Below, piece by piece: positions 32,595-41,527 of a DNA stretch of 43,823 nucleotides (the first letter of the stretch is position 1; the number at the start of each line of letters is the position of its first letter). The notes under the pieces were generated by a model. That model worked only from the letters and a program-made list of their open reading frames with translations, made no database searches and had not been told where the DNA came from. The position numbers and the translations under genes were made by a program. The DNA lies in NCBI GenBank assembly GCA_045640985.1, contig JAZUFZ010000003.1:1-43823 (forward strand), written 5' to 3'. Origin of the DNA: Colimorpha sp045640985 (lineage in GTDB: Bacteria; Bacteroidota; Bacteroidia; Bacteroidales; P3).

Positions 32595-33572
32595 TCAGTT
32601 GCTCAACTTGATTCCCTTGCTGTGGATGGTGGTTTCGTAGAGGTTGTCGATAGATTCGTGACTTACGATTCTGTGGAGGGCCTCAGCCAGAAGCCAAGCG
32701 GTAGAAAGTACGTGAATCTTGCTGCTCTCGCGTTTCAAAGGAATGGTATCGGTAACAACCAGTTCTTCCATTACGGAGTTCTCGATCTTCTCGATAGCAT
32801 TGCCGCTCAGTACCGGATGGGTAATCATGGCGCGGACGCTCTTGGCACCTTCAGCCTTGATGATTTCGGCAGCCTTGCAGATAGTGGTACCGGTATCGAT
32901 GATGTCATCCACCAGAATGACGTGCTTGCCCTTTACGTCGCCCAGCAGTCTCATTTCACCGATCTCGTTAGGTTTGTTGCGGTGCTTGTAGCAGATTACG
33001 AAGCTGTTGTCCATCGTTTTGGCATACACGCTGGCACGCTTGCTGCCACCCATGTCAGGACTTGCAAATACCACATCCTCGGTCGGGAGATCCAGCGAAC
33101 GCAGGTAAGGCATGAAGATTGAAGAACCGAACAGATGATCTACAGGAATGTTGAAGAATCCCTGGATCTGATCCGCATGAAGGTCCATCGTCACGACGCG
33201 ATCTACACCGGCAGCCATCAGCATATCGGCAATCAGCTTGGAAGCGATTGGCACATGGGGCTTGTCTTTTCTGTCCTGGCGGGCAAACCCGTAATAAGGT
33301 ATTACGGCAATCACTTTCTGAGCGGAGGCACGACGGGCAGCGTCAACCATCATAAGAAGTTCAAAAAGATTATCGGTTGGCGGAATTGTGGATTGGATGA
33401 TGAACACAATACCACCGCGAATACTTTCTTCGTAGGAAGGCTGAAATTCGCCATCAGCATACTGGAAAACGGCTGATTTACCAAGCTCGATTCCGTAATT
33501 TTTTGCTACTTCGCCTGCCAGTTCTTTAGTGGCGCGACCAGCGAAAATGAACACTTTATCAGAGGTTTGCAT
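32595..33572 (-). CDS. prs: Ribose-phosphate pyrophosphokinase
   Basis: A 325-residue enzyme that makes PRPP from ribose 5-phosphate and ATP for nucleotide, histidine and tryptophan synthesis. QYADGEFQP, the flexible loop region RQDRKDKPHVPI, DLHADQIQGFF (metal and nucleotide site) and the PRPP-binding loop LVDDIIDTGTT are all present. It is preceded by a consensus promoter and followed by rplY. Confidence 0.96.
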   Translation of the reverse strand: MQTSDKVFIFAGRATKELAGEVAKNYGIELGKSAVFQYADGEFQPSYEESIRGGIVFIIQSTIPPTDNLFELLMMVDAARRASAQKVIAVIPYYGFARQDRKDKPHVPIASKLIADMLMAAGVDRVVTMDLHADQIQGFFNIPVDHLFGSSIFMPYLRSLDLPTEDVVFASPDMGGSKRASVYAKTMDNSFVICYKHRNKPNEIGEMRLLGDVKGKHVILVDDIIDTGTTICKAAEIIKAEGAKSVRAMITHPVLSGNAIEKIENSVMEELVVTDTIPLKRESSKIHVLSTAWLLAEALHRIVSHESIDNLYETTIHSKGIKLSN

Positions 33573-33598
33573 GAAATTGTATGTTTTATTTGAGACTG

Positions 33599-33629
33599 CA
33601 AAATTACAACTTTTTTCGCAATTAGCAAA
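33599..33629 (-). promoter_or_regulatory. prs promoter
   Basis: On the minus strand, TTTG (33626-33629), a 19-nt spacer and TAATTTTG (33599-33606) match the consensus exactly, 26 bp before the prs ATG. Confidence 0.88.
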
Positions 33630-33635
33630 AAAAAT

Positions 33636-33666
33636 TTTGCCAAATCAAAAAATGTTAGTAATTTTG
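33636..33666 (+). promoter_or_regulatory. tRNA-Leu promoter
   Basis: TTTG (33636-33639), a 19-nt spacer and TAATTTTG (33659-33666) match the consensus exactly. It is back to back with the prs promoter, only 6 bp apart, and about 117 bp upstream of the mature tRNA. Confidence 0.85.
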
Positions 33667-33689
33667 CACCCGATTTCGAGAGAGAAATC

Positions 33690-33774
33690 TGCCGAAAGAT
33701 GCAAAAGCCGAGTGAAACGGCAAAAATGATTTTTGACATTTCCGAGGCTGGTATCTTCACGAGCGAAGCGAGTA
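33690..33774 (-). repeat. Dispersed repeat R3, copy 2 (inverted)
   Basis: The reverse complement resembles 11235-11318 over about 85 bp. The copy lies between the tRNA-Leu promoter and the tRNA, ending about 10 bp from its 5' end, so it would be part of the tRNA precursor. Its own promoter boxes are degraded here. Confidence 0.7.
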
Positions 33775-33783
33775 AAAACGCAG

Positions 33784-33866
33784 GCCCTGGTGGCGGAATG
33801 GTAGACGCGGTAGACTCAAAATCTGCTGTCAGCAATGGCGTGAGGGTTCAAGTCCCTCCCGGGGTA
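33784..33866 (+). tRNA. tRNA-Leu (anticodon CAA)
   Basis: Acceptor GCCCTGG (33784-33790) pairs with CCGGGGT (33859-33865, with G-U pairs at the end and in the middle), followed by discriminator A. The anticodon arm GTAGA-CTCAAAA-TCTGC gives CAA. There is a long variable arm, and the T arm is GAGGG-TTCAAGT-CCCTC. The 83-nt length and long variable arm are those of a type II tRNA-Leu. CCA is not encoded. It reads UUG codons. Confidence 0.95.
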
Positions 33867-34128
33867 CAAATTTTTGATTGGTAAATTTTTTCATGGGCGT
33901 GGCGTGCAGTTTTTCTGTACGTCTTTTTTTATATGTTATACGCTCGTTGGCATAAAATCTCTTAATCCGTTGGCGAAATTAATGTGGCGTTACACATAAA
34001 ATTACTGTGGTAATTGCCGGCCCTTAGCCTATGTGCGGTCGCTCCGCTGCCTTGATTGAGGCCCATCGCGCAAAGCGTCAGCATTAATCCCTTCCAAAGG
34101 ACTTGTTTTACTGGCTATTTACTATGAT

Positions 34129-34243
34129 AATTCCCTTCTATCTTCTTTTTATCTCCATATTAACTTTTTTTTATCTCCTTTTCTTAGAATAAGAGATAGA
34201 AAAAAGATAAAAAGAAGATAAAAAGAAGATAGAAGGGTGTTAC
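34129..34243. repeat. Long palindrome R2, copy 2
   Basis: About 115 bp nearly identical to 10896-11012, including the asymmetric ATCTCCATATTAA interruption in the left arm and the AGAATAAG centre. The 630-bp region from the tRNA to 34495 holds this element, a short stretch resembling R1 (GTGCGGTCGCTCCGCT near 34032) and no gene I can support. Confidence 0.88.
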
Positions 34244-34495
34244 CCTATACAAGTGGCTGTATTGCAGCACGGAAAAGTTTGTTTCTTTCCAGGCTTGAAC
34301 TTGAAAAAGAAATTATTAGCAAGTTAATTCATCCGACAGGTTCTGTTTTCTTTTTCAAAGCCGTTTATACTTTTTATTTGTATGTTTTGGGACTTTTCTC
34401 CGGTTGGCATAAAATGGCAGAAATGGAACTGTTTTATGACTGGCATGGTTTTTGATAGAAGACAATTATAGAATGATGAATTAATATAAACCGGT

Positions 34496-34909
34496 ATGAA
34501 GAATTTGAAACTTTTTTGCTGCGGAAGCTGTGGCGAGGTCGTGGCTACTTACGGAAATGCGGAGATAAAATGCTGTGGGAATGAGTTGAAGCCAATCAAG
34601 ATTGAACCTGCGGGAATTGACGATGTCCCGGAAATTTCGGAAATGGATGGGGATTATGTGCTGGAGTATCATCATGTGATGACAAAGGAGGATTATATTG
34701 TGGCAGTTGTGGCAGAACTCTATGACAGAATGGAGATGATAAGGCTTTTTCCGGAACAGGAATCGCTGGTAAGACTTTCTCAGGATGTGGGCGGCAAGAT
34801 GTATTCGATAGGTGAGGATGGGAAGCCTCAATTGCGGCTGAAAGGTTGCAGACTTTATACGGTCTATTGCAAAGAGGGCAATGTGCGGGCAACGCTGCTC
34901 AAGGGATGA
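34496..34909 (+). CDS. Desulfoferrodoxin/zinc-ribbon-like small protein
   Basis: A 137-residue cytoplasmic protein. The N-terminus LFCCGSCGEVV and the later KCCGNEL give a four-cysteine metal site like that of desulfoferrodoxin (CxxC…CC). The middle EYHHVMTKEDYIVAVVAE recalls the His-containing segment of superoxide reductases, but the remaining iron ligands of that centre are not evident. It may be a redox or metal-sensing protein; the name is tentative. It stands alone between R2 and secA, 178 bp upstream of secA. Confidence 0.65.
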   Translation: MKNLKLFCCGSCGEVVATYGNAEIKCCGNELKPIKIEPAGIDDVPEISEMDGDYVLEYHHVMTKEDYIVAVVAELYDRMEMIRLFPEQESLVRLSQDVGGKMYSIGEDGKPQLRLKGCRLYTVYCKEGNVRATLLKG

Positions 34910-34980
34910 ACTGATGTCCGGTGACAGTAACCCCTGCGGTGGAAGGCGATGAAGTCGGAATGCAACGAAAAAACAGGAAA

Positions 34981-35023
34981 GTGCAAAAAAATTTGCACAG
35001 GTGATTTAAGTTTTATATCTTTG
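34981..35023 (+). promoter_or_regulatory. secA promoter with a palindrome over the -33 box
   Basis: TTTG (34992-34995), a 20-nt spacer and TATCTTTG (35016-35023) form the promoter. The perfect dyad GTGCAAA-N4-TTTGCAC (34981-34998) overlaps the -33 box and may be an operator. Confidence 0.75.
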
Positions 35024-35087
35024 CATTTGCTTGTGTTTGTTCGCAAGTGGTGTATATTTTTGTAAATGAATAACATAATTATTATAA

Positions 35088-38000
35088 ATGGCAAACTTTT
35101 TATCTAAACTCTTTGGAAGCAAGGCGGACCGTGACATGAAGGAGGTGAAGCCTTTGCTTGATGCGACGCTGAAGATTTACCCCGAAATAGCAAAGTTAAA
35201 TAATGATGAACTGAGGGCGAAGACGCTCGAATTCAAGGAGCGTATCCGCAAGGAAATTGAAACGGAAGAAACTGAACTGGCTCAGTTGCGTCAGCGCATA
35301 GAGGAAGAGTATGATATGCCGGTTGCCGAGAAACAGGAAATCTACAAGAGAATCGAGCAGCTGGAAGATTCGTCCTATAAGAAGACCCAGAAGGTGCTGG
35401 ATGAGATTCTGCCGGAGGCATTCGCAGTTGTGAAGGAAACGGCAAAGCGTTTCGCTGAGAACGAAGAGGTGGAAGTGACTGCCAATGACCACGACCGCGA
35501 CCTGAGCGCGACCCGCGAGAATGTGGAAATACGCGACGGCAAGGCCTATTACAAGAATCGCTGGATGGCCGGCGGCAATATGATACAATGGGATATGGTG
35601 CATTACGATGTGCAGCTGATTGGTGGTGCGGTGCTCCATAGTGGTAAGATTGCGGAGATGGCTACGGGTGAGGGTAAAACCCTGGTGGCTACGTTGCCGG
35701 TATATCTGAATGCGTTGCCTGGAAAAGGTGTGCATGTGGTTACGGTGAACGACTATCTGGCAAAGCGTGACTCGGAATGGATGGGAATGCTGTTTGAGTT
35801 CCATGGCCTGACGGTTGACTGCATCGACAAGCATGAGCCTCACAGCGATGAGCGTAAGGCGGCTTATAATGCTGATATCACATACGGTACAAACAACGAG
35901 TTCGGTTTCGACTATCTGCGCGACAATATGAGCCGTAATCCTAATGAACTGGTGCAGAGAAGCCATAACTACGCTATCGTCGATGAGGTCGATTCCGTGC
36001 TGATTGACGATGCAAGAACGCCTCTTATCATCAGCGGACCTACGGGAAAAGGGGATGAGGATCAGGAATTTGACCGCTTCAAGCCGGTAATTGAGAAACT
36101 TTACAATGCCCAGCGCACTTTGTGTACTCAGATACTTGCCGACGCTAAGAAGGGACTGGCGGAGAATCCGGATCCCAAGCCGGAAGAGGAGCCCGCAAAG
36201 CTTTTGCTGCGTGCCTATAGAGGTTTGCCCAAGAGCAAGCCGCTCATCAAGTTCCTTTCCGAAACAGGTATGAAGGCAATTCTGCAACGCACGGAGAACT
36301 TCTACATGCAGGAGCAGAACAAGAATATGTTCATCATCGATGACGATCTGTATTTCACGATTGATGAGAAGAACCGTCAGGTAGAACTGACCGACAAGGG
36401 TATGGATTTCCTGACGGATCTGGGCGAAGACAGAAACTTCTACCAGTTGCCTGATATCGGTAGCGAAATTGCCGAACTGGAGCACATGGGACTTGATCCT
36501 AAGGAACTGCTTGAACGCAAGGAAAAACTCTACAGCGATTTTGCCGTACAGAGCGACCGCGTGCATACCGTGGACCAACTGTTGAAGGCCTATACGCTGT
36601 TTGAAAAGGATATAGATTATATTGTGACCGAAGACCGTCAGGTGAAGATTGTGGATGAGCAGACGGGCCGTATCATGGAAGGCCGCCGATGGAGTGACGG
36701 ACTGCACCAGGCGGTAGAGGCCAAGGAAAACGCCAAGGTAGAGGCTGCTACCCAGACCTACGCCACCATTACCCTTCAGAACTATTTCCGTATGTATAAG
36801 AAACTGGCGGGTATGACCGGTACGGCTGAAACGGAAGCAGGCGAGTTCTGGAACATCTATAAACTGGATGTGGTGGTAATCCCGACGAACCGTCCTATCG
36901 CCCGTAACGATATGGATGATATGATCTACAAGACCAAGCGTGAGAAGTTTACGGCTGTGATTGCTGAGGTGGAGCGCCTGGTAGGAGAGGGGCGTCCGGT
37001 ATTGGTGGGTACCACCAGTGTGGAAACCTCCGAACTGTTGAGCAAGATGTTGAAACTGCGCAAGATTCCGCATAATGTATTGAACGCAAAACTCCACAAG
37101 AAGGAAGCCGATATCGTGGCAGAGGCCGGTGAAGCGGGTAAGGTGACCATCGCCACCAATATGGCAGGTCGTGGTACGGATATCAAGCTCAAGGGCGGTG
37201 TGAAAGAGGCAGGCGGTCTGGCTATTATCGGTACGGAACGCCATGAAAGCCGTCGTGTGGATAGACAGCTGCGTGGTCGTGCCGGCCGTCAGGGCGATCC
37301 GGGAAGTTCACTTTTCTTCGTTTCGCTGGAAGATGACCTGATGCGTCTGTTCGGTTCTGAACGTATCGCCAAGGTGATGGACCAGATGGGCCTTCAGGAA
37401 GGTGAAGTAATCCAGCATTCGATGATTACCAAGCAGATAGAACGTGCTCAGAAAAAGGTGGAAGAGAATAACTTCGGTATGAGAAAGCGTCTGTTGGAAT
37501 ATGATGACGTAATGAACAATCAGCGTACTGTGATTTACAACAAACGTCGCAATGCCCTCTATGGAGACCGTTTGAGCATCGATATCAGCAATATGTTCTA
37601 CGATACCTGCGAGATGTTGTACAACGAAGCATACGAAAGCGGCGACTACGAGGGTTTCAAGATGGAAATGATTCGTGTATTTGCCTGCGATGTGCCTTTC
37701 ACGGAGAAGGAACTCTTCAACGGAAAGCGTTCAGATGCGGTACAGAAACTGTATGACCTTACTTTCAACGCTTACAAAGAACGTATCCAGCGTCTGTCAG
37801 AACTCGCCTATCCATTTATCAAGCACACTTACGAAAATACGCGATATGAAAATGTGCTCTTCCCCATCACCGATGGAAAGAAGACAATGCATGTGGTTGT
37901 GCCGGTGAAGAAATCGTATGAAAATCAAGGCCGTGAGGTCGGACTCTCCATCGAGAAGAACATTACCCTCGCGATCATCGACGACCAGTGGAAGGACCAT

Positions 38001-38381
38001 TTGAGAGAACTCGATGACTTGAAAACGTCGGTACAGAACGCGTCCTACGAACAGAAAGATCCGCTCTTGATTTACAAGTTTGAATCCTTTAAGTTGTTTG
38101 AACAGATGCTGTTGAACATCAATCGCGAGATATCTTCATTCCTGAGCCGGGCAAGTCTCCCGTTGCGCGAGAATACAGAAATGAAGGAGGCCCGTCAGCC
38201 CCAGAGCGATGACCGGAATCTTAAAACCTCAAGACAGGAGCAGGTCGCAGCACAGCGCACCGCACCCAGAGAGAAGCCTCAGCCGGTTCATGTAGAGAAA
38301 AAAATCGGTCGCAACGACCCATGCCCCTGTGGCAGCGGCAAGAAATACAAAAACTGTCACGGAAAAGATTCAGTAGAATAA
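35088..38381 (+). CDS. secA: Preprotein translocase ATPase SecA
   Basis: A 1097-residue ATPase that drives proteins through SecYEG. Walker A MATGEGKTLVATLP (near 190-205), VNDYLAKRDSEWM, GTNNEFGFDYLRDNM, the DEVD box VDEVDSVLIDDARTPL, TNMAGRGTDIKL and RGRAGRQGDPGSS are all present. The C-terminal zinc motif is DPCPCGSGKKYKNCHG. The N-terminal part contains an inserted Glu/Gln-rich helical stretch (about 45-100), usual in Bacteroidota and accounting for the length. It has its own promoter. The start MANFLSKLFGSKADRD fits the family. Confidence 0.97.
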   Translation: MANFLSKLFGSKADRDMKEVKPLLDATLKIYPEIAKLNNDELRAKTLEFKERIRKEIETEETELAQLRQRIEEEYDMPVAEKQEIYKRIEQLEDSSYKKTQKVLDEILPEAFAVVKETAKRFAENEEVEVTANDHDRDLSATRENVEIRDGKAYYKNRWMAGGNMIQWDMVHYDVQLIGGAVLHSGKIAEMATGEGKTLVATLPVYLNALPGKGVHVVTVNDYLAKRDSEWMGMLFEFHGLTVDCIDKHEPHSDERKAAYNADITYGTNNEFGFDYLRDNMSRNPNELVQRSHNYAIVDEVDSVLIDDARTPLIISGPTGKGDEDQEFDRFKPVIEKLYNAQRTLCTQILADAKKGLAENPDPKPEEEPAKLLLRAYRGLPKSKPLIKFLSETGMKAILQRTENFYMQEQNKNMFIIDDDLYFTIDEKNRQVELTDKGMDFLTDLGEDRNFYQLPDIGSEIAELEHMGLDPKELLERKEKLYSDFAVQSDRVHTVDQLLKAYTLFEKDIDYIVTEDRQVKIVDEQTGRIMEGRRWSDGLHQAVEAKENAKVEAATQTYATITLQNYFRMYKKLAGMTGTAETEAGEFWNIYKLDVVVIPTNRPIARNDMDDMIYKTKREKFTAVIAEVERLVGEGRPVLVGTTSVETSELLSKMLKLRKIPHNVLNAKLHKKEADIVAEAGEAGKVTIATNMAGRGTDIKLKGGVKEAGGLAIIGTERHESRRVDRQLRGRAGRQGDPGSSLFFVSLEDDLMRLFGSERIAKVMDQMGLQEGEVIQHSMITKQIERAQKKVEENNFGMRKRLLEYDDVMNNQRTVIYNKRRNALYGDRLSIDISNMFYDTCEMLYNEAYESGDYEGFKMEMIRVFACDVPFTEKELFNGKRSDAVQKLYDLTFNAYKERIQRLSELAYPFIKHTYENTRYENVLFPITDGKKTMHVVVPVKKSYENQGREVGLSIEKNITLAIIDDQWKDHLRELDDLKTSVQNASYEQKDPLLIYKFESFKLFEQMLLNINREISSFLSRASLPLRENTEMKEARQPQSDDRNLKTSRQEQVAAQRTAPREKPQPVHVEKKIGRNDPCPCGSGKKYKNCHGKDSVE

Positions 38382-38399
38382 AACTTAAAATCTATAATC

Positions 38400-38867
38400 A
38401 TGAAAAAGTTATTAGTGATTGCAATGATTGCCATCCTCGGTCAATCCGCAGTAATGGCACAGAAAGCAAAAACAGTAAAAGAACAGGATGTTCCCAGCAC
38501 ATACGTGCGTGACTTCCAGAAAACCGCACCCAATGCGAAGGATGTGAACTGGACTATGTTGGACTCGGTGTCATACGAGGTATTCTTCCTTTCGGAGAAT
38601 AACAACAAAGAATCCATTCTCTTCACCAAAAAAAGTACAGAAACCCGCTACTATATTGAGGACAAGTGGTATCCACAGGCAATCAAAGATACAGTAAGCA
38701 ACATGTATCCAAAGCATAAGATTTCTTCACTCTATGTCCGCAATGTGAAGAATAACGCCACATATCAGGCACGCGTAGCCCGTATGAAAGGCTGGTTCAA
38801 GAAAAAAGAGTCCGATGTGCATTTTGTGAACTTCGGTACAGACTGCAAATTCATCAGCGCAGAATAA
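38400..38867 (+). CDS. Small secreted PepSY-like protein
   Basis: A 155-residue protein with a signal peptide (MKKLLVIAMIAILGQSAVMA). The mature part starts VKEQDVPSTYVRDFQKTAPN and includes WTMLDSVSYEVFF, resembling the PepSY-like (DUF2874-type) repeats common in Bacteroidetes periplasmic proteins. It lies 18 bp after secA, so it may be read through from it, and ends at a clear terminator. Function unknown. Confidence 0.75.
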   Translation: MKKLLVIAMIAILGQSAVMAQKAKTVKEQDVPSTYVRDFQKTAPNAKDVNWTMLDSVSYEVFFLSENNNKESILFTKKSTETRYYIEDKWYPQAIKDTVSNMYPKHKISSLYVRNVKNNATYQARVARMKGWFKKKESDVHFVNFGTDCKFISAE

Positions 38868-38905
38868 CAGATAAGGACTCTTGAAAAGAAACTTATAGAA
38901 ACTCA

Positions 38906-38934
38906 AAAGCAGGATGAAATATCCTGCTTTTTTT
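38906..38934 (+). terminator. Terminator after secA and the PepSY-like gene
   Basis: AAAGCAGGAT (38906-38915) pairs perfectly with ATCCTGCTTT (38921-38930) around a 5-nt loop, and the T-run continues to 38934. Confidence 0.92.
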
Positions 38935-39045
38935 GTTCATTCGTAGAAATGCGTAGGTAGAGTCATATAGGGCGAAGATTTCCAACTTGAAGAATCTAAT
39001 GTTTGTATCTTCGCATTTTGAATTTAGGTGTAAAGCAACTAAACT

Positions 39046-39448
39046 ATGCTCTTCGTCGAACACTTACGAACAAAAATTGAATTGTTTTCGAATGCCACTG
39101 GGGCGGAATGGAAGTATGCCGCCCGTGGCGGCAACAAAAGCCAAGACTACAAGTATAGCGTTAGCGACAATATTGACGACGTGGGGTGGTATGATGGCAA
39201 CAGTAGTTCAAGAATTAATCCCGGCAAGACCAAATTCCCCAATGAATCGGGATTGTACGATATGAACGGCAATGTGCGGGAATGGTGCAGAGACTGGTAT
39301 GGGGACTATAGCAGTCGCTCACTGATCAATCCTACAGACCTTGCCGGTGGCCCTTCGAGTGGATCCTGGCGGTGACTGGTACTTCAATGCGAGATGCTGT
39401 CGCATATCTAACGGCATGCGAATGACGTACCCCCTCCCTAAAAAATAG
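39046..39448 (+). pseudogene. Fragment of a sulfatase-modifying-factor (FGE/SUMF1)-type gene
   Basis: The frame reads ATGAEWKYAARGG, then SGLYDMNGNVREWCRDWYG, the hallmark of FGE-sulfatase domains, and stops at 39375. Shifting frame at about 39371 continues the family (GDWYFNARCCRISNGMR) to a stop at 39446-39448. The usual RVxRGG between SWR and GDW is missing, so a small deletion caused the frameshift. The N-terminal half is absent. Clearly a non-functional remnant. Confidence 0.8.
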
Positions 39449-39514
39449 GCACTACGTACTTGGCTATCATTTCAAATTCCTAAAGGGATTAATTCTCCCA
39501 ACAGGTAAATCTAA

Positions 39515-40273
39515 TTATTCTCTATGATATGTAACCATATCACCCTTGTCGTTTCGATACATTTCAATATAGTTTAACAAATCTGGTCTAATATCTCCAT
39601 CATAATGGAAAACGAAGGTTCTCCTTCCATCGCTAGATTGGCAACGAAGTGTAGAATCGTCAATTTTTCTCATCCGACCAGTGACAAGTGGATTGTATGG
39701 AGGTATCATAAATTCGAAGGTCTCGCTATCAAATTTATAATAAACATCACGATGGGTTGGGCTATCGCCTATTTTCCCCCCATTTCTCCAAAGGCTATTT
39801 CTTGGAGAACTGAAGACTGTGTAATCATTGCTTGAACCTATTTTATGTGCTCTCATGAAATAGTTCTTAATATGACTGCCATAGTCGGCACACAACTGAA
39901 TGTTCATTTTGTATCCATTCAATCCAAAAGTCTTTTCAGAAAAGCCATAATATCCTTCACCATATTTCTCAACGTAGTCAAAAACCTTGTCGCAGACAGA
40001 AAAATCGCCAGACGGTATCCTATCAAGTAGGCCGACTGAAAGGTAGTCAAGTTCAAAATCTATTTGGTATGTCTCCTTCAAATACAAGAACGCAGCGAGG
40101 TAAATAGCCTCTGGTTCAAGTTTATCTGTACTAAGAGAACCCTGTTTTTTTAAGTTTGCAATGCTCTCCTTAACATATTGTTCAACAGGATCAATAGAAG
40201 AATCAAAGCCGTTTCTCTGTGATGAAGGCTTTGAATCCATCCCGTTTCCGAAAATCATATCAAAGAAGTCCAT
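39515..40273 (-). CDS. Unknown 252-residue protein, third gene of the TerB-like operon
   Basis: Soluble, with a short polar N-terminal region, a helical part (about 28-105; AIYLAAFLYLKETYQIDFEL) and a beta-rich C-terminal half with many aromatic residues (YGEGYYGFSEKTFG, FMIPPYNPLVTGRMRKIDD). No signal peptide and no recognised domain. It begins 1 bp after the stop of the upstream gene, so the two are translationally linked. AT-rich relative to the backbone, consistent with transfer. Confidence 0.7.
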   Translation of the reverse strand: MDFFDMIFGNGMDSKPSSQRNGFDSSIDPVEQYVKESIANLKKQGSLSTDKLEPEAIYLAAFLYLKETYQIDFELDYLSVGLLDRIPSGDFSVCDKVFDYVEKYGEGYYGFSEKTFGLNGYKMNIQLCADYGSHIKNYFMRAHKIGSSNDYTVFSSPRNSLWRNGGKIGDSPTHRDVYYKFDSETFEFMIPPYNPLVTGRMRKIDDSTLRCQSSDGRRTFVFHYDGDIRPDLLNYIEMYRNDKGDMVTYHRE

Positions 40274-40274
40274 A

Positions 40275-41438
40275 TTATTTATAGGTTTTATAGTTTAATA
40301 CTCGATTTCTTATTTTATTGTAATTATAATTGCATTCATTGTGGATTGCCTTAAATAGATTATTCAAGTCATCATTGGTTAATGCAGAATCGCCAGATTT
40401 TATATCGTTGTAGAAACCAAAAGCAATGTCTATTGCTTGCATGTGCTTTTGGTCAACAATCTCGCCATACGTCTTCTCTTCTATATCAACATAACCAGCT
40501 GTATCATTAGGACGTATATCTCCATGCTGATAGAACGTAAGTGATTTCATGTAATAATTCCATCCTGATGAAATCGATAATTGAGGAGCAATATCGTTAC
40601 AGAAATGTGCATAATACAAGTCTGATATATATAATAAATCAGGATTGAAGCCAAATGGCAATATCCCCCTGGCGAAAGGGTTCCTTATTATTGATGCTCT
40701 ATTTACGTATGAATGTATCTGAAAAAGAGGGTCTTTTGCAGTGCAAGCCATCTTTGTAAGATATAGAAAATCATACTTAAATATCTTCTGATATATAGTA
40801 AGTTTATAGTCATCAGGACACATTAGCAGAAGAAGACGGAACGTATTTGCAGCACCTGCTATTCCGTATTCGCTGTTCCAATACCTATTAGGAAATGAAA
40901 TAATTTGCTTGACACTTCGATATAGGTAATCTATACCTTCAGTAATTTGATTTCCATATACGAAGGTGGCAGCAATATCTGCTAGAATATAAGGATGGTC
41001 ATATTCCTTAAATTCGAAGATAATGGAATTAAGCGCTAACCTCGGAATTTGTTTTAGAGCAAGCGAAATGCCTTTGGTCTTATATGGAGAATGTAAATCC
41101 TTGAATTTATATTCTTCACTTTCTGCATTTTGTGTACGCCTTACATAATTCTCTACGTATGAGTCATCAATGCAAAGAGCTTTATTTATCCTTATGATTT
41201 CATTCAAAGGATTAGATATGCAGTCTTTGTGAAGTTGCATTCCTAACTGCTGGAGAAGGTTTACTATCTTCTCATTGCAGACATCCTTTGAGTAGAAATC
41301 ATAAAGCATAGGAAATAGCCAATCTCCTTTGTCCTGTTGAAAACAAAGGGAATGTTCAGAAGCGAATCTCTCAAAAGAGGATGGGTCTTCTGCTTCAATC
41401 TGAATTAAGATGTTTCTAATGAGATCTCCACTTACCAT
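40275..41438 (-). CDS. Unknown 387-residue protein, second gene of the TerB-like operon
   Basis: A mostly helical soluble protein. Segments such as HPYILADIAATFVYGNQITE and GAANTFRLLLLMCPDDYKL suggest helical hairpins of the TPR/HEAT kind, but no repeat is clear. No catalytic motif is seen. It lies 88 bp after the TerB-like gene, with a perfect hairpin in the gap, and 1 bp before the next gene. AT-rich. Confidence 0.7.
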   Translation of the reverse strand: MVSGDLIRNILIQIEAEDPSSFERFASEHSLCFQQDKGDWLFPMLYDFYSKDVCNEKIVNLLQQLGMQLHKDCISNPLNEIIRINKALCIDDSYVENYVRRTQNAESEEYKFKDLHSPYKTKGISLALKQIPRLALNSIIFEFKEYDHPYILADIAATFVYGNQITEGIDYLYRSVKQIISFPNRYWNSEYGIAGAANTFRLLLLMCPDDYKLTIYQKIFKYDFLYLTKMACTAKDPLFQIHSYVNRASIIRNPFARGILPFGFNPDLLYISDLYYAHFCNDIAPQLSISSGWNYYMKSLTFYQHGDIRPNDTAGYVDIEEKTYGEIVDQKHMQAIDIAFGFYNDIKSGDSALTNDDLNNLFKAIHNECNYNYNKIRNRVLNYKTYK

Positions 41439-41482
41439 TCTTATTAATTATCAAATATTCATGTCAATTCAACCTTCTATTT

Positions 41483-41527
41483 ATTAGTCTCCTATGGTTT
41501 GCACAGCAAACCATAGGAGACTAATAT
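41483..41527. other. Perfect 21-bp hairpin in the TerB-like operon
   Basis: 41483-41503 is fully complementary to 41507-41527 with only the 3-nt loop ACA. It starts at the last base of the TerB-like stop codon, has no T-run on the coding strand and sits between genes 1 and 2. It could set differential expression of gene 1, as an mRNA-stabilising or partial termination structure. Confidence 0.85.

Noticed and set aside
33784..33866. tRNA-Leu as the attachment site of an integrated element.
   Set aside because: No second copy of the tRNA 3' end is present in the window and no integrase gene is seen. The R2 copy downstream is a dispersed repeat, not an attachment duplicate.
33699..33884. A short plus-strand frame across tRNA-Leu.
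   Set aside because: It overlaps the whole tRNA and R3 repeat, and no start context or family similarity supports translation.
35196..37244. A 682-codon minus-strand open frame inside secA.
   Set aside because: It is antisense to well-conserved SecA motifs and has no start context or promoter. The length comes from codon bias.
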